In this document: one piece after another, positions 9,853 to 19,172 of the stretch
How positions within the stretch are numbered: the first letter of the stretch is position 1
How the letters are laid out: each line of letters begins with the position of its first letter
Program-made: the position numbers and the translations under genes
The notes under the pieces: generated by a model
What the model was told of the DNA's origin: nothing
What the model saw: the letters and a program-made list of their open reading frames with translations, nothing else
Databases searched by the model: none
Assembly (NCBI GenBank): GCA_016717105.1
Contig: JADKGF010000003.1
Location: 62,001-126,000 of the forward strand
Source: Saprospiraceae bacterium
GTDB lineage: Bacteria > Bacteroidota > Bacteroidia > Chitinophagales > Saprospiraceae
DNA: 64,000 nt
Reading direction: 5' to 3'

Positions 9853-10191
9853 CTATTTCTTTTTACTGGCTTTCGCCAATGGGTTAAACTCGAGACAAAG
9901 ATCAACCCAAAATGCTAAATCTTTTTGTGAATTAAACCCTGATTCGTCCACATAGACAAAACCTTTCATTCTTTTGCCTGTAAAATCCATTTCGCGGCAG
10001 CCAGGTCTATCCAAGACAGACTCGTAGGTTTCTGGATTAAGTCTACACATGAGCTCGTCTTTTACGATGCCTATGCACATTTTTTTGTCCACCATAAAAC
10101 ATAAGCCACCAAACATCTTCATTTCCGTCACATCATCACGGTCGGCAAGTAATTCTCGTACTTTATCGCTAAGTGCATCATTAAATGCCAT
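9853..10191 (-). CDS. TfoX N-terminal domain protein
   Basis: The 112-residue protein shows the TfoX-N pattern: an N-terminal helix, then MKMFGGLCFMVDKKMCIGIV, a strand-rich middle and the RPGCREMDFTG and GFVYVDESGF segments. Stand-alone TfoX-N proteins are common in Bacteroidota. In gamma-proteobacteria the domain belongs to the competence regulator Sxy/TfoX, but no C-terminal DNA-linked domain is present here, so a competence role should not be assumed. The lysine-rich tail (ASKKK) is unremarkable. It starts 6 bases after the membrane-protein gene ends and is almost certainly in the same transcript. Confidence 0.85.
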   Translation of the reverse strand: MAFNDALSDKVRELLADRDDVTEMKMFGGLCFMVDKKMCIGIVKDELMCRLNPETYESVLDRPGCREMDFTGKRMKGFVYVDESGFNSQKDLAFWVDLCLEFNPLAKASKKK

Positions 10192-10197
10192 GTTAAA

Positions 10198-10617
10198 TTA
10201 TTTAGATGGTGTAAAATAGGGAATGAGTGCCGAAATACCTGCAATCAAGCTGATAATTGCGGCAAAAGGAAAGAAGAATATATATTCGACAGTACCGAAA
10301 AAGATAAATCCGAGACCAATAATAAGTGCGATCAAATTGACCAATTTTTGATTGGTTTCTGTATGATTGGACAAGATCCAAAATAAGACAATACTCATCG
10401 CCAAAAGACCTATCAGGATGATACTATACCCATTGAAATAATCAGCCATACTATGTGTTGCACCCATGAATTCGGAACTATTATTTTTCATGGTATCAAC
10501 GACATCTTTCATTTTGGGATCTTCTGGTTTGTCCCAACCCAAATGTCCCATGGTATGACCCAAAAGATGAATCAAAACCAAGATTGCGGATAAACGGAAG
10601 TAATATTTGGCTTTCAT
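10198..10617 (-). CDS. Small four-helix membrane protein of unknown function
   Basis: The 139-residue protein has about four hydrophobic segments (roughly 7-25, 65-83, 92-108 and 112-132) and a conserved-looking HLLGHTMGHLGWDKP motif at the end of the first helix. Similar proteins occur in Bacteroidota and Leptospira-like genomes as hypothetical membrane proteins. I do not know a function. It lies 2 bases downstream of the VOC gene and 6 bases upstream of the TfoX-N gene, so the three are one operon. Confidence 0.75.
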   Translation of the reverse strand: MKAKYYFRLSAILVLIHLLGHTMGHLGWDKPEDPKMKDVVDTMKNNSSEFMGATHSMADYFNGYSIILIGLLAMSIVLFWILSNHTETNQKLVNLIALIIGLGFIFFGTVEYIFFFPFAAIISLIAGISALIPYFTPSK

Positions 10618-10619
10618 TT

Positions 10620-11000
10620 TTATCTGTGTTGGTCTATCAAAATATTGTTTCCATCTGGATCAGTCAATGTAATATATTCTGGGCCAGATGTGTTTGGATC
10701 TGCTTCTCTGGTCAGTTCTACACCAGAAGATATTAAATGTGTTTGAATAGCCCTGACATCATCAAAATTCTCAATATTTTGTGCATTTTCGTCCCAACCA
10801 GGATTAAATGTAATGATGTTTTTATCGAACATACCCTCAAACAATCCGATGATGGCGTTTCCGTTTTTAAGCACGATCCACTTATGATTGATGTCGCCAC
10901 CTTTGTAGGTAAATCCCAGTTTTTCATAAAACTCCTTCGATTTGTGGATGTCTTTTACAGTCAGGCTTATAGAAAACGATCCTAATTTTATATTTGTCAT
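10620..11000 (-). CDS. VOC (glyoxalase/bleomycin-resistance) family protein
   Basis: The 126-residue protein is a single vicinal-oxygen-chelate unit with two beta-alpha-beta-beta-beta modules. The N-terminal module reads FSISLTVKDIHKSKEFYEKL and the C-terminal module ends in YITLTDPDGNNILIDQH. Family members bind a divalent metal and act as dioxygenases, glyoxalases or antibiotic-binding proteins. Small-molecule specificity cannot be predicted from one domain. It is the first gene of the minus-strand operon. Confidence 0.88.
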   Translation of the reverse strand: MTNIKLGSFSISLTVKDIHKSKEFYEKLGFTYKGGDINHKWIVLKNGNAIIGLFEGMFDKNIITFNPGWDENAQNIENFDDVRAIQTHLISSGVELTREADPNTSGPEYITLTDPDGNNILIDQHR

Positions 11001-11203
11001 TGTTGTTGGTTTATGTAATATTATTTTACTTTAATACAAATATAAGCAATAAATGGACTTGTGTCACCATAAGATTACTTTATTTTAAGGAATTATTAAA
11101 AATGTTTAGGTGCAATAATGAGATAGTTTAGACTGAAGAGGTATTTTTTTATATTTTGATAAAATATTGGGGTAAGTTTCTATACCACATTAATTATTTA
11201 CAT

Positions 11204-11211
11204 TATCTTTG
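11204..11211 (+). promoter_or_regulatory. Candidate -7 box for the 11253 lipoprotein gene
   Basis: TATCTTTG matches the TAnnTTTG -7 consensus exactly, 42 bases before the ATG. No clear TTG is present at the -33 distance. Confidence 0.4.
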
Positions 11212-11252
11212 ACATGATAAATACATATTCCTAATTAGTAAACAACATTTTC

Positions 11253-11750
11253 ATGAAAAATTATTCATTATTTTCTTGCATTATACTTTCAGTTTTAATC
11301 CTTGGCTTCAGTTCTAGTTGTTCAAAGGATGAAGAAAACAAAGCTTGTGCAAATTTTCCTGTTTTGGGCGGTGAAATCACGGTTAATGGTTCTGTGCAAA
11401 AGCTGTCAATTGCACAATTTGGAGCAACTGGAGATACGTATATATTTCAGTTGGCTAGTGTATCCAGTGATTGTAATAAGCAAAATATTTTAAGCTTTAA
11501 TATTGACTTGCCAACAGGTGCAAAACTTGGAGGAACTTATCAGATTAAAGATGATTTCAATGCTGGAGAAAACATTGCTACAGGCACTTTTAGCACTCAA
11601 CAGTTGTCTCCTGTCACACAAAGTTTTTTTGATTTAGAATCTGGCACAGTTAAAATAACTGAATTAGGTGTTAAAAAATACACTATTGATGTGAATGCAA
11701 CGGATAGTGTAGGAGGAAAAGTTACTTTACTTTTGACACACCAGTTTTAA
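11253..11750 (+). CDS. Small lipoprotein of unknown function
   Basis: The 165-residue protein has a signal peptide with a lipobox ending FSSSC (Cys23), followed by SKDEE acidic residues, which fits a surface-directed Bacteroidota lipoprotein export signal. The mature part is predicted to be all beta, with alternating hydrophobic strands and no recognised domain. Two cysteines remain (near residues 32 and 76) and may form a disulfide. It has its own -7 box and terminator, so it appears monocistronic. Confidence 0.75.
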   Translation: MKNYSLFSCIILSVLILGFSSSCSKDEENKACANFPVLGGEITVNGSVQKLSIAQFGATGDTYIFQLASVSSDCNKQNILSFNIDLPTGAKLGGTYQIKDDFNAGENIATGTFSTQQLSPVTQSFFDLESGTVKITELGVKKYTIDVNATDSVGGKVTLLLTHQF

Positions 11751-11785
11751 TGATATGGTTACGTTATTGTAGCGCATAGTTTATA

Positions 11786-11824
11786 AAAAGTCAGGTAGGT
11801 TGTTATAATTTATCTGACTTTTTT
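11786..11824 (+). terminator. Rho-independent terminator
   Basis: aaaagtcaggta and tatctgactttt pair with one G-T wobble and are followed by a T-run. The hairpin lies 36 bases after the lipoprotein stop codon and just before the end of the convergent TonB receptor gene, so it may serve both. Confidence 0.7.
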
Positions 11825-11837
11825 GTTTACGCAGTGT

Positions 11838-13990
11838 TCACTTTACACTATACCTGACACCTACATAAAACTCTCGGCCCTTCGTTGGTCCCCAGTTAAA
11901 GGCGGGATCAAAATATTCGCCGAAAGGCTGATCGTAGCCTAAGATAGGAAATGATTGCCTAAAATCAAAAATATTCTCAATGCCACCATAGATCTGCACA
12001 TCCTTCCATCTCCGCGTGATCTGAAGGTCAAGCTGCTGATATGGCTTAGAGACATCGGCCACTCGATATTGCTCAGGATAGTTGGCCGTAGAAGGCAATT
12101 GTTTGCTCCCGATCCATCTGTACGTCATGTCAAATTGCCATTTATCACTTGGTAAGCTATACGAAGTATTTGCACTCCATTTATGTGTAGGTACAAATGG
12201 TAAATCTTGTTTTATACCTTCATTTTCTCGATAGACTTCGAGGTAATTATACGCTACTTTTATATCAAATTGTGGTGAAAATTCCCACTTGTTTTCCAAC
12301 TGAAAACTCTTAGACACACTACGGCCAAAAAAATTATCTACGATAGCAGTATTCACTTCCTTATCGAAATCAGGGAAGATTTGATTTTGGAAATAGGTGA
12401 CATACGCATCGCCCGACAAGGTGATTTTGGTCTCTTTCAGGTGGAAAGATTGTACAAAATTCAGACCTGTATTGATGGCTTCTTCTGGTGCCAGATTGTC
12501 TGAAAGTTTTAGGATTCTATTACTCGCCAGTAGGTTGGCATTTTCTGTAAAGACATGCGCTATGCGATACCCTTTGCCGATAGAAAATCTGATATCCGTA
12601 TCAGGAGAAATGTCTGCTCTGACAAGCAATCTAGGTGTCGCTTTCCAACCAAAATCACCAAAATGATCCACACGCAAACCTGTCAAAAATGTAAATTTGG
12701 ACACAACTAATTTATTCTCTACAAAAGCGCCTGGTATATCATAATTGGTCAAATATCGGCCAGCATATGTAAGTAGTGGTATTGGTGCGGTAAAACTGAT
12801 ATCTTCTTGTAACTGGTTATGACGATGGCTTAATCCAAACTTGAGATTGTGATTTTTTTCTCCATAGTAATAATCCATGTATAAGCCAGATGTCAAATTG
12901 AACTGTTTACCATCATATTTTTTAACACCAAAATACGATTCTTGATGTTGTGCGAATGCACTATTGAGCAAGATGAGAGAAGCTTTGTCATTGACAATAT
13001 AGTTTGTTTTTGTGTATAATTCGCCATGGTTGATGCGTACATTTTGACCATAAACTGCCAGTGTGCCTAGATCTTTTTTGTGGTCGAAATTGGTAAGTCC
13101 ACCTTCTCTGTTTTCATTGAGGTAACGGGCAGCAATGGTGACACGCCACTTCGGTTTTTCAGGATTGTCATATGACCATCTGTTGTAAAAAGAAGATGGC
13201 CGACTGTCAGATTGCTCCAGCCCGTTTTTTTGACCATGTAGTTGGCATTGTATTGCGTCTCACCAAATGAATTGGCAAATGCATTCAAAAACAATTTCGG
13301 AGCTGTCTCTGCCTTGTGAAACTCGATATTGATCTGACCTGAGATGCTCTCAAAACCTTGTAAAACAGAATTGGCGCCTTTAGTAACAAATATTTTTTCA
13401 ATCATAGTGCCTGGATAACTGCCTGGACCGTAAGGGTAGGCGAGGCCTTGGATCAGCGGCATGCCATCTACTAGCACTTGATTGTACACACCAGAAAGCC
13501 CTAGGATTCTCAATTCTTTGGCATCCGTAACGATATTGGTGACATTGGCTTCTACATTGCTATTGGTAGAGAAGCATCCTGCTAGGCTGCAACAAGCAGC
13601 TCTTTGAATCTCGCGGACGCCGAGTACTTCGACTTTTGCAACATCATTGGCAAAACGGGTTGCGGAGCCCTTGGCCGTGATGTTTACTTCAGAAAGCGTT
13701 GCGTCTTCTATGAGTTGTACTTCCCAATGGCTGATAGATTTGACATCAAGCCGCTCAGTTGTAAATCCTACATAAGAGATTTTTAGGATGCGATTACCAT
13801 CTAATTTATCTTGAATGCTGAAGTTACCGCTAGAATCTGTGACGGTGCCAGATTTGGTATTTTCCCAAATGACATTAGCTCCGATAAGTGGTTTGCCCAT
13901 GATGTCAGTTACAAGACCTGTTATGGTTTGTGCATTAGCAATATGGAATAGGAGAAGAAAAATAATAACACTAAAAAATCGGACTTGCAT
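11838..13990 (-). pseudogene. TonB-dependent receptor, broken by one frameshift
   Basis: The N-terminal part (13990 to about 13067) has a signal peptide, a carboxypeptidase-regulatory-like domain (TITGLVTDIMGKPLIGAN) and a plug domain with RILGLSGVYNQVLVDGMPL. The C-terminal part (to 11838) is the beta-barrel, ending in the expected aromatic strand GREFYVGVRYSVK. The frames join near 13195, where adding one T gives GHSSFYNRWSYD, and the second frame continues without interruption through the barrel. A cysteine-rich plug motif (CCSLAGCFSTN) recalls receptors thought to handle metals, but the substrate is uncertain. A functional receptor would import a large ligand across the outer membrane. 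Either the gene is recently inactivated or one base is missing in the assembly. Confidence 0.85.
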
Positions 13991-14015
13991 AGTAAACCAG
14001 CTTTATGTATAGGCT

Positions 14016-14023
14016 CAAAGATA
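14016..14023 (-). promoter_or_regulatory. Candidate -7 box for the TonB receptor gene
   Basis: On the minus strand this reads TATCTTTG, an exact TAnnTTTG match 26 bases before the receptor ATG. The -33 region is weak. Confidence 0.45.
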
Positions 14024-14084
14024 CGAAGATAAATATGGATGAAATGTAACTATGTGTACATAAGTTTGCCTTTCTGTTTGTGTA

Positions 14085-14225
14085 TTTCTAAATTGGCTTA
14101 CTGATTTAATGAAACGTGCAGAATTGATAGGTGTGTAATGGATGATTACTTTCGGGTAACTATATAGCCTACTTTCGATAATTTTTTACTAAACTTTCTC
14201 CAGTTTCATCTCTTGGTAATTTCAT
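14085..14225 (-). pseudogene. hicA: hicA toxin remnant
   Basis: An ATG at 14225-14223 overlaps the TGA of hicB (ATGA). It opens a frame reading MKLPRDETGESLVKNYRK before a stop at 14171-14169. This matches the start of HicA mRNA-interferase toxins. Shifting by one base continues as KVGYIVTRK, the expected next HicA segment, which normally leads to GSHxR. The sequence then degenerates further and the catalytic histidine region cannot be read cleanly. The end given here is approximate. The translational-coupling overlap and the homologous N-terminus make the identity likely, but the toxin as sequenced is dead. Confidence 0.55.
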
Positions 14226-14425
14226 GCTGTTAATAATTCATCTTTGACAAAATGCATTCTAACAATTCGCTTCACATTATCATCAAAATGACAGGCAACA
14301 GCTTCAATAATATTTTCTTTTAATTCTGCCCATGTTTCTCCTTCAGTAAAAATGGAATGCCCGAGTGCCTCTGCCTCAAAACCACCTTCAGGAGACTCAT
14401 TGATTACAAATATTATTTCTTGCAT
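14222..14425 (-). CDS. hicB: HicB-like antitoxin
   Basis: The 67-residue protein has the HicB partial RNase-H-like fold: a first strand with MQEIIFVINESPEGGFEA, then ALGHSIFTEGETWAELKENI, a helix and a final VRMHFVKDEL strand. A longer in-frame start exists at 14572, but those 49 extra residues are unlike the family. The ATG at 14425 gives the normal length and start. HicB neutralises the HicA RNase and can repress its own operon, although a DNA-binding C-terminal domain is absent in this short form. Its partner gene overlaps the stop codon by four bases and is broken, so the antitoxin appears to be an orphan. Confidence 0.75.
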   Translation of the reverse strand: MQEIIFVINESPEGGFEAEALGHSIFTEGETWAELKENIIEAVACHFDDNVKRIVRMHFVKDELLTA

Positions 14426-14568
14426 TGCTATTATTCTAATACAAAGATATAAAACTATTGTGCCATCTATATAATTACTTGTAAAAATCTCGAATGAATA
14501 TATCAAACAATCTATCCCTGAACATTGGCTACGCTTTCTACCTTGGTGAGGAATCAAATACTTTAATC

Positions 14569-16047
14569 TCACAATTTTACAAATTTTTGAACTTCCTGCG
14601 TCTTACTATCTAGTTCAACGATGAGAAAGTACATACCTTGTTTTAGTTCAGAAACATCAATTTTTTCAATGAAATTTCTGTCCTGTTTGTCGATTACGGC
14701 TTGCATGACCAGTTTACCTGTTATATCCACAATACTGGCCTGAAATTGTGATATTTTATCATTTGTCAGGTAAAAAGTAATGTAATCTTTGGTAGGATTT
14801 GGAAATATCAAGGATGTTTTATTCTTAGCATAATTATGTTTAATTGTAAAGCATAAGGCATTATTATTTTCGTTGGTTTCCTGTATTTCATTTTTTGTGT
14901 CGATTTTTATTATTACCTTAGATGCATTAACAAAATTTTGAATATTTAGGGCATTTATATGAATGGGTATTGGAAAAGTGGAACTACCCTTATCAATATA
15001 CAAAGTGAAATTAATGATAATATTTTCGTCAAGTGATGGGCTATATATTATTGAAACTTCAAAATTTACTATTTGTCTGTTTTGAACGTTATCGGCAGTT
15101 ACAATAAATGGAATAGTAAATGTAGAAAAATCTTCCAAATTTATAACATCAGGCATAGATGTTGCTAATGAAAGATCTGCCAAATCGCATGCTTCGTAAA
15201 AATAATTATTATCGTCTTTTGAGATCAAATTCATATGTGAATATTGTTGAGGAGTAAATTTCGTGCGACAAGATTTGGGCGCATAACTCATCAGATTTGA
15301 TGGGTCAGGCATATATTTAACACCCACTGGATCATAATCATCACCAATATACTGGCAATTCAAAACATTATTCGATTCCAGTTCTGGGTCAGCTGGTGTG
15401 TCACAAAAGCCATCACCTCGTGATTGACAATTAATGCGTTCTACATATTCTAAGCCACCAGTAGTAGAATGCGTATGCAATAGACCAAAAAAATGACACA
15501 TTTCGTGGGAGAAGGTGGATCCATTTTTTGCACAAGAATTAGCAACAAAAATACGTCTATTTATAGTAAAATTGTTTGGCAGTGATGCATTGCCACACAA
15601 GGCTTCACCTGAGGGATTCAAGACTTTTGGGATGAAATAGATGTTTATAAAGTTAGGAAGATTATAATTTGATACAAGATTTTGTCCTTCGATGGTTGTG
15701 GTTTCAAGATATGTATTATCATCTATATAGTTGATAGGACTACAAATTTCAAACTGGATGTTTGCAGGTTCATAGAGGGTATTCATTATTTCAATGGCAT
15801 CTAAAACATCACCTTCACTGATGCCCAAGGTACCAGTAGTGCTTCGAATGATATGTACCGCTATCATGAAAATTCGCGGCATTTGACGGCTACCACTATT
15901 CAAATCCTTCCATTCATTTTCTAAGACTTCCTGTGAAAATCGTTTGCTGGATATTGGGTCTTCTGTGCCACATGGCAACTGAGCAAATGATATAAAAGGT
16001 AAAGTAGTAATTGCCCAAAATAAAAAGTATTTTCTTGTTAATTTCAT
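14569..16047 (-). CDS. Secreted pappalysin-like (M43) zinc metalloprotease with T9SS sorting domain
   Basis: The 492-residue protein starts with a signal peptide (cleavage after about SFA). The zinc-binding motif HEMCHFFGLLH (181-191) is the extended metzincin HExxHxxGxxH. The Met-turn appears as NLMSYAP roughly 70 residues later. Cysteine-rich segments around the active site (CQSRGDGFCDTPAD) are typical of M43 cytophagalysin-type proteases. A CARDB-like beta domain follows, and the last 80 residues are a type A T9SS sorting domain (IFPNPTKDYITFYL, then a MYFLIVEL and QKFVKL end). It is expected to be exported across the outer membrane and released or anchored, acting on extracellular protein. 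Confidence 0.9.
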   Translation of the reverse strand: MKLTRKYFLFWAITTLPFISFAQLPCGTEDPISSKRFSQEVLENEWKDLNSGSRQMPRIFMIAVHIIRSTTGTLGISEGDVLDAIEIMNTLYEPANIQFEICSPINYIDDNTYLETTTIEGQNLVSNYNLPNFINIYFIPKVLNPSGEALCGNASLPNNFTINRRIFVANSCAKNGSTFSHEMCHFFGLLHTHSTTGGLEYVERINCQSRGDGFCDTPADPELESNNVLNCQYIGDDYDPVGVKYMPDPSNLMSYAPKSCRTKFTPQQYSHMNLISKDDNNYFYEACDLADLSLATSMPDVINLEDFSTFTIPFIVTADNVQNRQIVNFEVSIIYSPSLDENIIINFTLYIDKGSSTFPIPIHINALNIQNFVNASKVIIKIDTKNEIQETNENNNALCFTIKHNYAKNKTSLIFPNPTKDYITFYLTNDKISQFQASIVDITGKLVMQAVIDKQDRNFIEKIDVSELKQGMYFLIVELDSKTQEVQKFVKL

Positions 16048-16196
16048 CTTATGGTATAAATTTTCAAACTATAGAATTATTGAACGTTAAAATGTGAGTG
16101 CAATTTAAATCATTCTTATGAGTATGCAAATTTTTATTAATAAAATGCTCAATTGAAGACATTTATTATTTTCTAAAACTATTTTCAAAATTGATT

Positions 16197-16236
16197 GTTA
16201 ACCATTTAGTTAAATAAAATAGTTAAACCATTTAGT
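16197..16236. promoter_or_regulatory. Candidate TetR operator upstream of the efflux operon
   Basis: Two direct copies of gttaa(a)ccatttagt sit at 16197-16210 and 16222-16236, 25 bases apart. The first also contains the dyad TTAAC-N6-GTTAA (16198-16213). The cluster ends 5 bases before the GTG start of the TetR gene, a usual position for autoregulation. Function is inferred from position and symmetry only. Confidence 0.5.
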
Positions 16237-16240
16237 AGAA

Positions 16241-16865
16241 GTGAAGCAAGCACTATCCGATACTGAAATCCGAATCATCGCTGCCGCAGAGCGCATCTTC
16301 CTCCTCAAGGGTCTCGATGGCGCGCGTATGCAAGATATAGCCGATGAAGCTAGCATCAATAAGGCCATGTTGCACTATTATTTCAGAAACAAACAGCAAC
16401 TTTTTGATATCATCCTCGATGATAAGATCTCTAAGGTTTTTGATGTATTTCAAGTGTGGGCACAGCCGCATCTCAACTTTGAGCAGAAGCTCCGCAAATT
16501 CGTGGAAGAAGAAATCAATCTTATAAAATCATTTCCCATTCTTCCATTATTCATCATGCTCGAGGCGCGAAAAAACCCTGATTTGATACCCAATAAATTG
16601 AAGAATTTCCCTATCCATGACGTAAAAGAAACCTTCCAAAATATCATACAAGCTGATATAGATAAAGGCAATATACGTCCCGTAAAGATGGATGAAATCA
16701 TTCTCAATACCATGTCGCTGTGTGTATCCAGTCATAGCCGCACCCATATTCCAGTATGCATTTAAGGTGGACAATGACGCATATATGCAATACCTTGAAG
16801 AGAGAAAACAGCTTGTGCCTGACATGATATTGCGAGATCTGAATTATAAAACACCGCAAAATTAG
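16241..16865 (+). pseudogene. TetR/AcrR-family regulator, frameshifted near its C-terminus
   Basis: The N-terminal 50 residues are a clear TetR helix-turn-helix (ADEASINKAMLHYYFRNKQQLF). The main frame ends early at 16765 with an unrelated tail. A second frame entered around 16725-16735 reads PVIAAPIFQYAFKVDND and continues to a TAG at 16863-16865, giving a protein of the usual length, about 207 residues. The start is GTG at 16241. It leads the efflux operon and the TolC gene begins 10 bases downstream, so it most likely represses that operon in response to a drug-like ligand. In E. coli the similarly placed CecR controls ybhGFSR. Function depends on whether the frameshift is real. Confidence 0.8.
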
Positions 16866-16875
16866 TAATACATAT

Positions 16876-18135
16876 ATGCTTAGATTTACCTTTATTATTG
16901 CGTTTTTATGTACCAGTGTGTACCTATCTCAGGGCCAATACACACTCACTCAGGCGCTGCAAGACGCTAGTACTAAAAACAGTACCGCCACACTCATCGA
17001 TCTAGCCAGACAGGAAGCTGACCTCAAGTACAGCATAGCCAGTCATAAGAATTTGCCACAGCTCAATCTCGTGGCGCAGTCCACGTATCAGTCGGAGACC
17101 TCGGGCATTGACCTTAGTTTTCCTGGGGTTTCTATCCCACGACTTTCAAAAGATCAATACAAGGCGCAGCTAGACATCAGTCAGAATATCTACGATGGTG
17201 GTGCCATCAGTGCACTCAAGGACAATGCGAGACTCGAAGGCGAGCTGAATGCCATCAATGCCGTAGCCGACATGGATAAGATCAAAGAGCGCGTCATTTT
17301 ATTGTATTTTGGTATCCTAGAAGTGGATAAGCGATTAGAAAATCTGCAGCTGGTAAAAGATGATCTCAATGGTATGGAAAAGCGACTGACAGCTGCCGTA
17401 CAGAATGGTATCAGCCTGAAATCTGAATTGAATAATATAAAAGTGGAGCAGATCAATGTAGCTACCCAGGAGAATGAACTCTCCACCATCAGAAAGACAC
17501 TCACCACACAGCTGGAAGTATGGACACATCACAGCCTAGCGCCTAGTGATAAACTTGAAATTCCAAGCACGACCTTAATCGATGAATCCTTCAATAAGCA
17601 GCTGCCTGCGCTTGCTATGTTTGATATTCAGAAAAAACAAATCTCCCTAGCACAGCGCCTAGATGAGATCGCCCGAAGGCCAAAAATCGGCGTATTCGCA
17701 CAGCTGGGATATGGCAAGCCGGGATTGAATTTTTTGAAAAATGAATTTGCACCTTACTATCTTGTGGGCGTGCGAGCGCAGTGGAATATCTCTAGCTTCT
17801 ACGACCAGAGCCATCAAAATAAGCTAAATGCGCTCTACCAATCCAAACTTCAGGTAAAGGAAGATCTAGTCTATCAACAGCTAAATACCCAAGCCATCCA
17901 GATGCAAAACGACATCGCCAAATTGGAAGACACCAAGGATATGGACAGTGAAATCATTCTTTTGCGTAAGCAAATAAAAGAAACTGGCGCCGTACAACTG
18001 GAAAATGGAGCCATCACTTCAGCGGATTATTTATTGAAATTAAATGATTATAAAGAATCCATTCTCAAGCTGGAATTGAATCAAATCCTAGCCCGCAAGA
18101 CACAGTATTTATTAAAACATTTAAAGGGATATTAA
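16876..18135 (+). CDS. TolC-family outer-membrane efflux protein
   Basis: The 419-residue protein has a signal peptide and two copies of the helical OEP repeat. The N-terminal one starts YTLTQALQDAS and the second lies in the latter half, with long heptad-rich helices and glutamine-rich segments. OEP proteins trimerise to form an outer-membrane beta-barrel and periplasmic tunnel. It is the exit duct for the downstream HlyD adaptor and ABC transporter, with 31 bases to the adaptor gene. Sequence here is visibly richer in G+C than the genes around the operon. The frame is intact. Confidence 0.9.
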   Translation: MLRFTFIIAFLCTSVYLSQGQYTLTQALQDASTKNSTATLIDLARQEADLKYSIASHKNLPQLNLVAQSTYQSETSGIDLSFPGVSIPRLSKDQYKAQLDISQNIYDGGAISALKDNARLEGELNAINAVADMDKIKERVILLYFGILEVDKRLENLQLVKDDLNGMEKRLTAAVQNGISLKSELNNIKVEQINVATQENELSTIRKTLTTQLEVWTHHSLAPSDKLEIPSTTLIDESFNKQLPALAMFDIQKKQISLAQRLDEIARRPKIGVFAQLGYGKPGLNFLKNEFAPYYLVGVRAQWNISSFYDQSHQNKLNALYQSKLQVKEDLVYQQLNTQAIQMQNDIAKLEDTKDMDSEIILLRKQIKETGAVQLENGAITSADYLLKLNDYKESILKLELNQILARKTQYLLKHLKGY

Positions 18136-18166
18136 TTTATTTTTATAAAAAAAGAAAACAAAATAT

Positions 18167-19172
18167 ATGCGCAATCATACTTTCAATATCGTCCTCGCAG
18201 CACTCGCACTGATCACGCTGCCTTCCTGCTTCAATAAAAATAAAAGCTTTGACGCCACTGGTACTTTCGAAGCTACAGAGATCATCGTATCGGCTGAGGC
18301 CAATGGTAAAATTTTAAAATTTGATCCTGAAGAAGGCGCGCTCCTGAAGGCTGGCCAAGAAGTGGTATTCATAGATCCAAGTAATCTAGAACTCCAAAAA
18401 GTGCAAGCTCAATCGAGCATCCAAGCCATCAATCAAAAACAAAATGACCCTCGTCCGCAGATTCAGGTATTACAACGACAATTGCAGTCTGCTGATGCGC
18501 AGATTGCTACCTTGCAAGCACAAATGACAGTACTTTCTAAAGAACAAAAAAGAATCCAAGCGATGTACAATGCGGAAGCGGCGACTGGCCAAAATCTAGA
18601 TGATATCAATGGTAAGGTCGATATATTATCAAACAAATAGCTGCTGCACAGGAGCAAAAATCAGTTATAAATGCCCAGATCCAAGCCGCAAAAGAAACCG
18701 TAAGCATCAAAATAAAGGCATCACCAGCGAGATAGATCCCATGAAAAAGAAGATCGCCATCCTAGATGACCAGCTACAAAAGACGACTACTATCAATCCC
18801 ATCGATGGCAATATGATCACGAAATACGCCAATGCAGGCGAGCTAGTAGCCATGGGAAAGCCTCTTTACAAGCTCGCCAATATGGATGAAATGACCCTGA
18901 GAGCATACGTAACTGGAGACCAATTACCTACCATCAAAACCAATGACAAGGTGCAAGTATATATAGACGACGCTGATGGTAAGTACAAGCAATATGATGG
19001 TACGATCACTTGGATATCGCCAGAAGCAGAATTCACACCCAAAACCATTCAAACCAAAAATGAAAGATCCAATCTGGTCTATGCCATCAAGATAAAGGTA
19101 AAAAATGATGGATATTTGAAAATCGGTATGTACGGCGAGGTAACATTTGAAAAAGCAGCAGCTGCAAAATGA
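18167..19172 (+). pseudogene. HlyD-family periplasmic adaptor with two frameshifts
   Basis: The first frame (18167-18640) has a lipoprotein-like signal peptide (LPSC) and the first half of a biotinyl-lipoyl domain with the start of a coiled-coil hairpin. The second coiled-coil arm is in another frame (KQIAAAQEQKSVINAQIQ, about 18629-18710). A third frame (to 19172) carries the returning lipoyl half and the beta-barrel domain (INPIDGNMITKYANAGELV). Both breaks are repaired by adding one A in A-runs near 18630 and 18710. The repaired protein would be a normal membrane-fusion protein of about 335 residues linking the ABC pump to TolC. The stop overlaps the next gene by four bases (ATGA), showing translational coupling. 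Confidence 0.85.

Noticed and set aside
14222..14572. 116-residue version of the HicB frame starting at 14572
   Set aside because: The first 49 residues do not resemble HicB, and the ATG at 14425 gives the normal family start and length.
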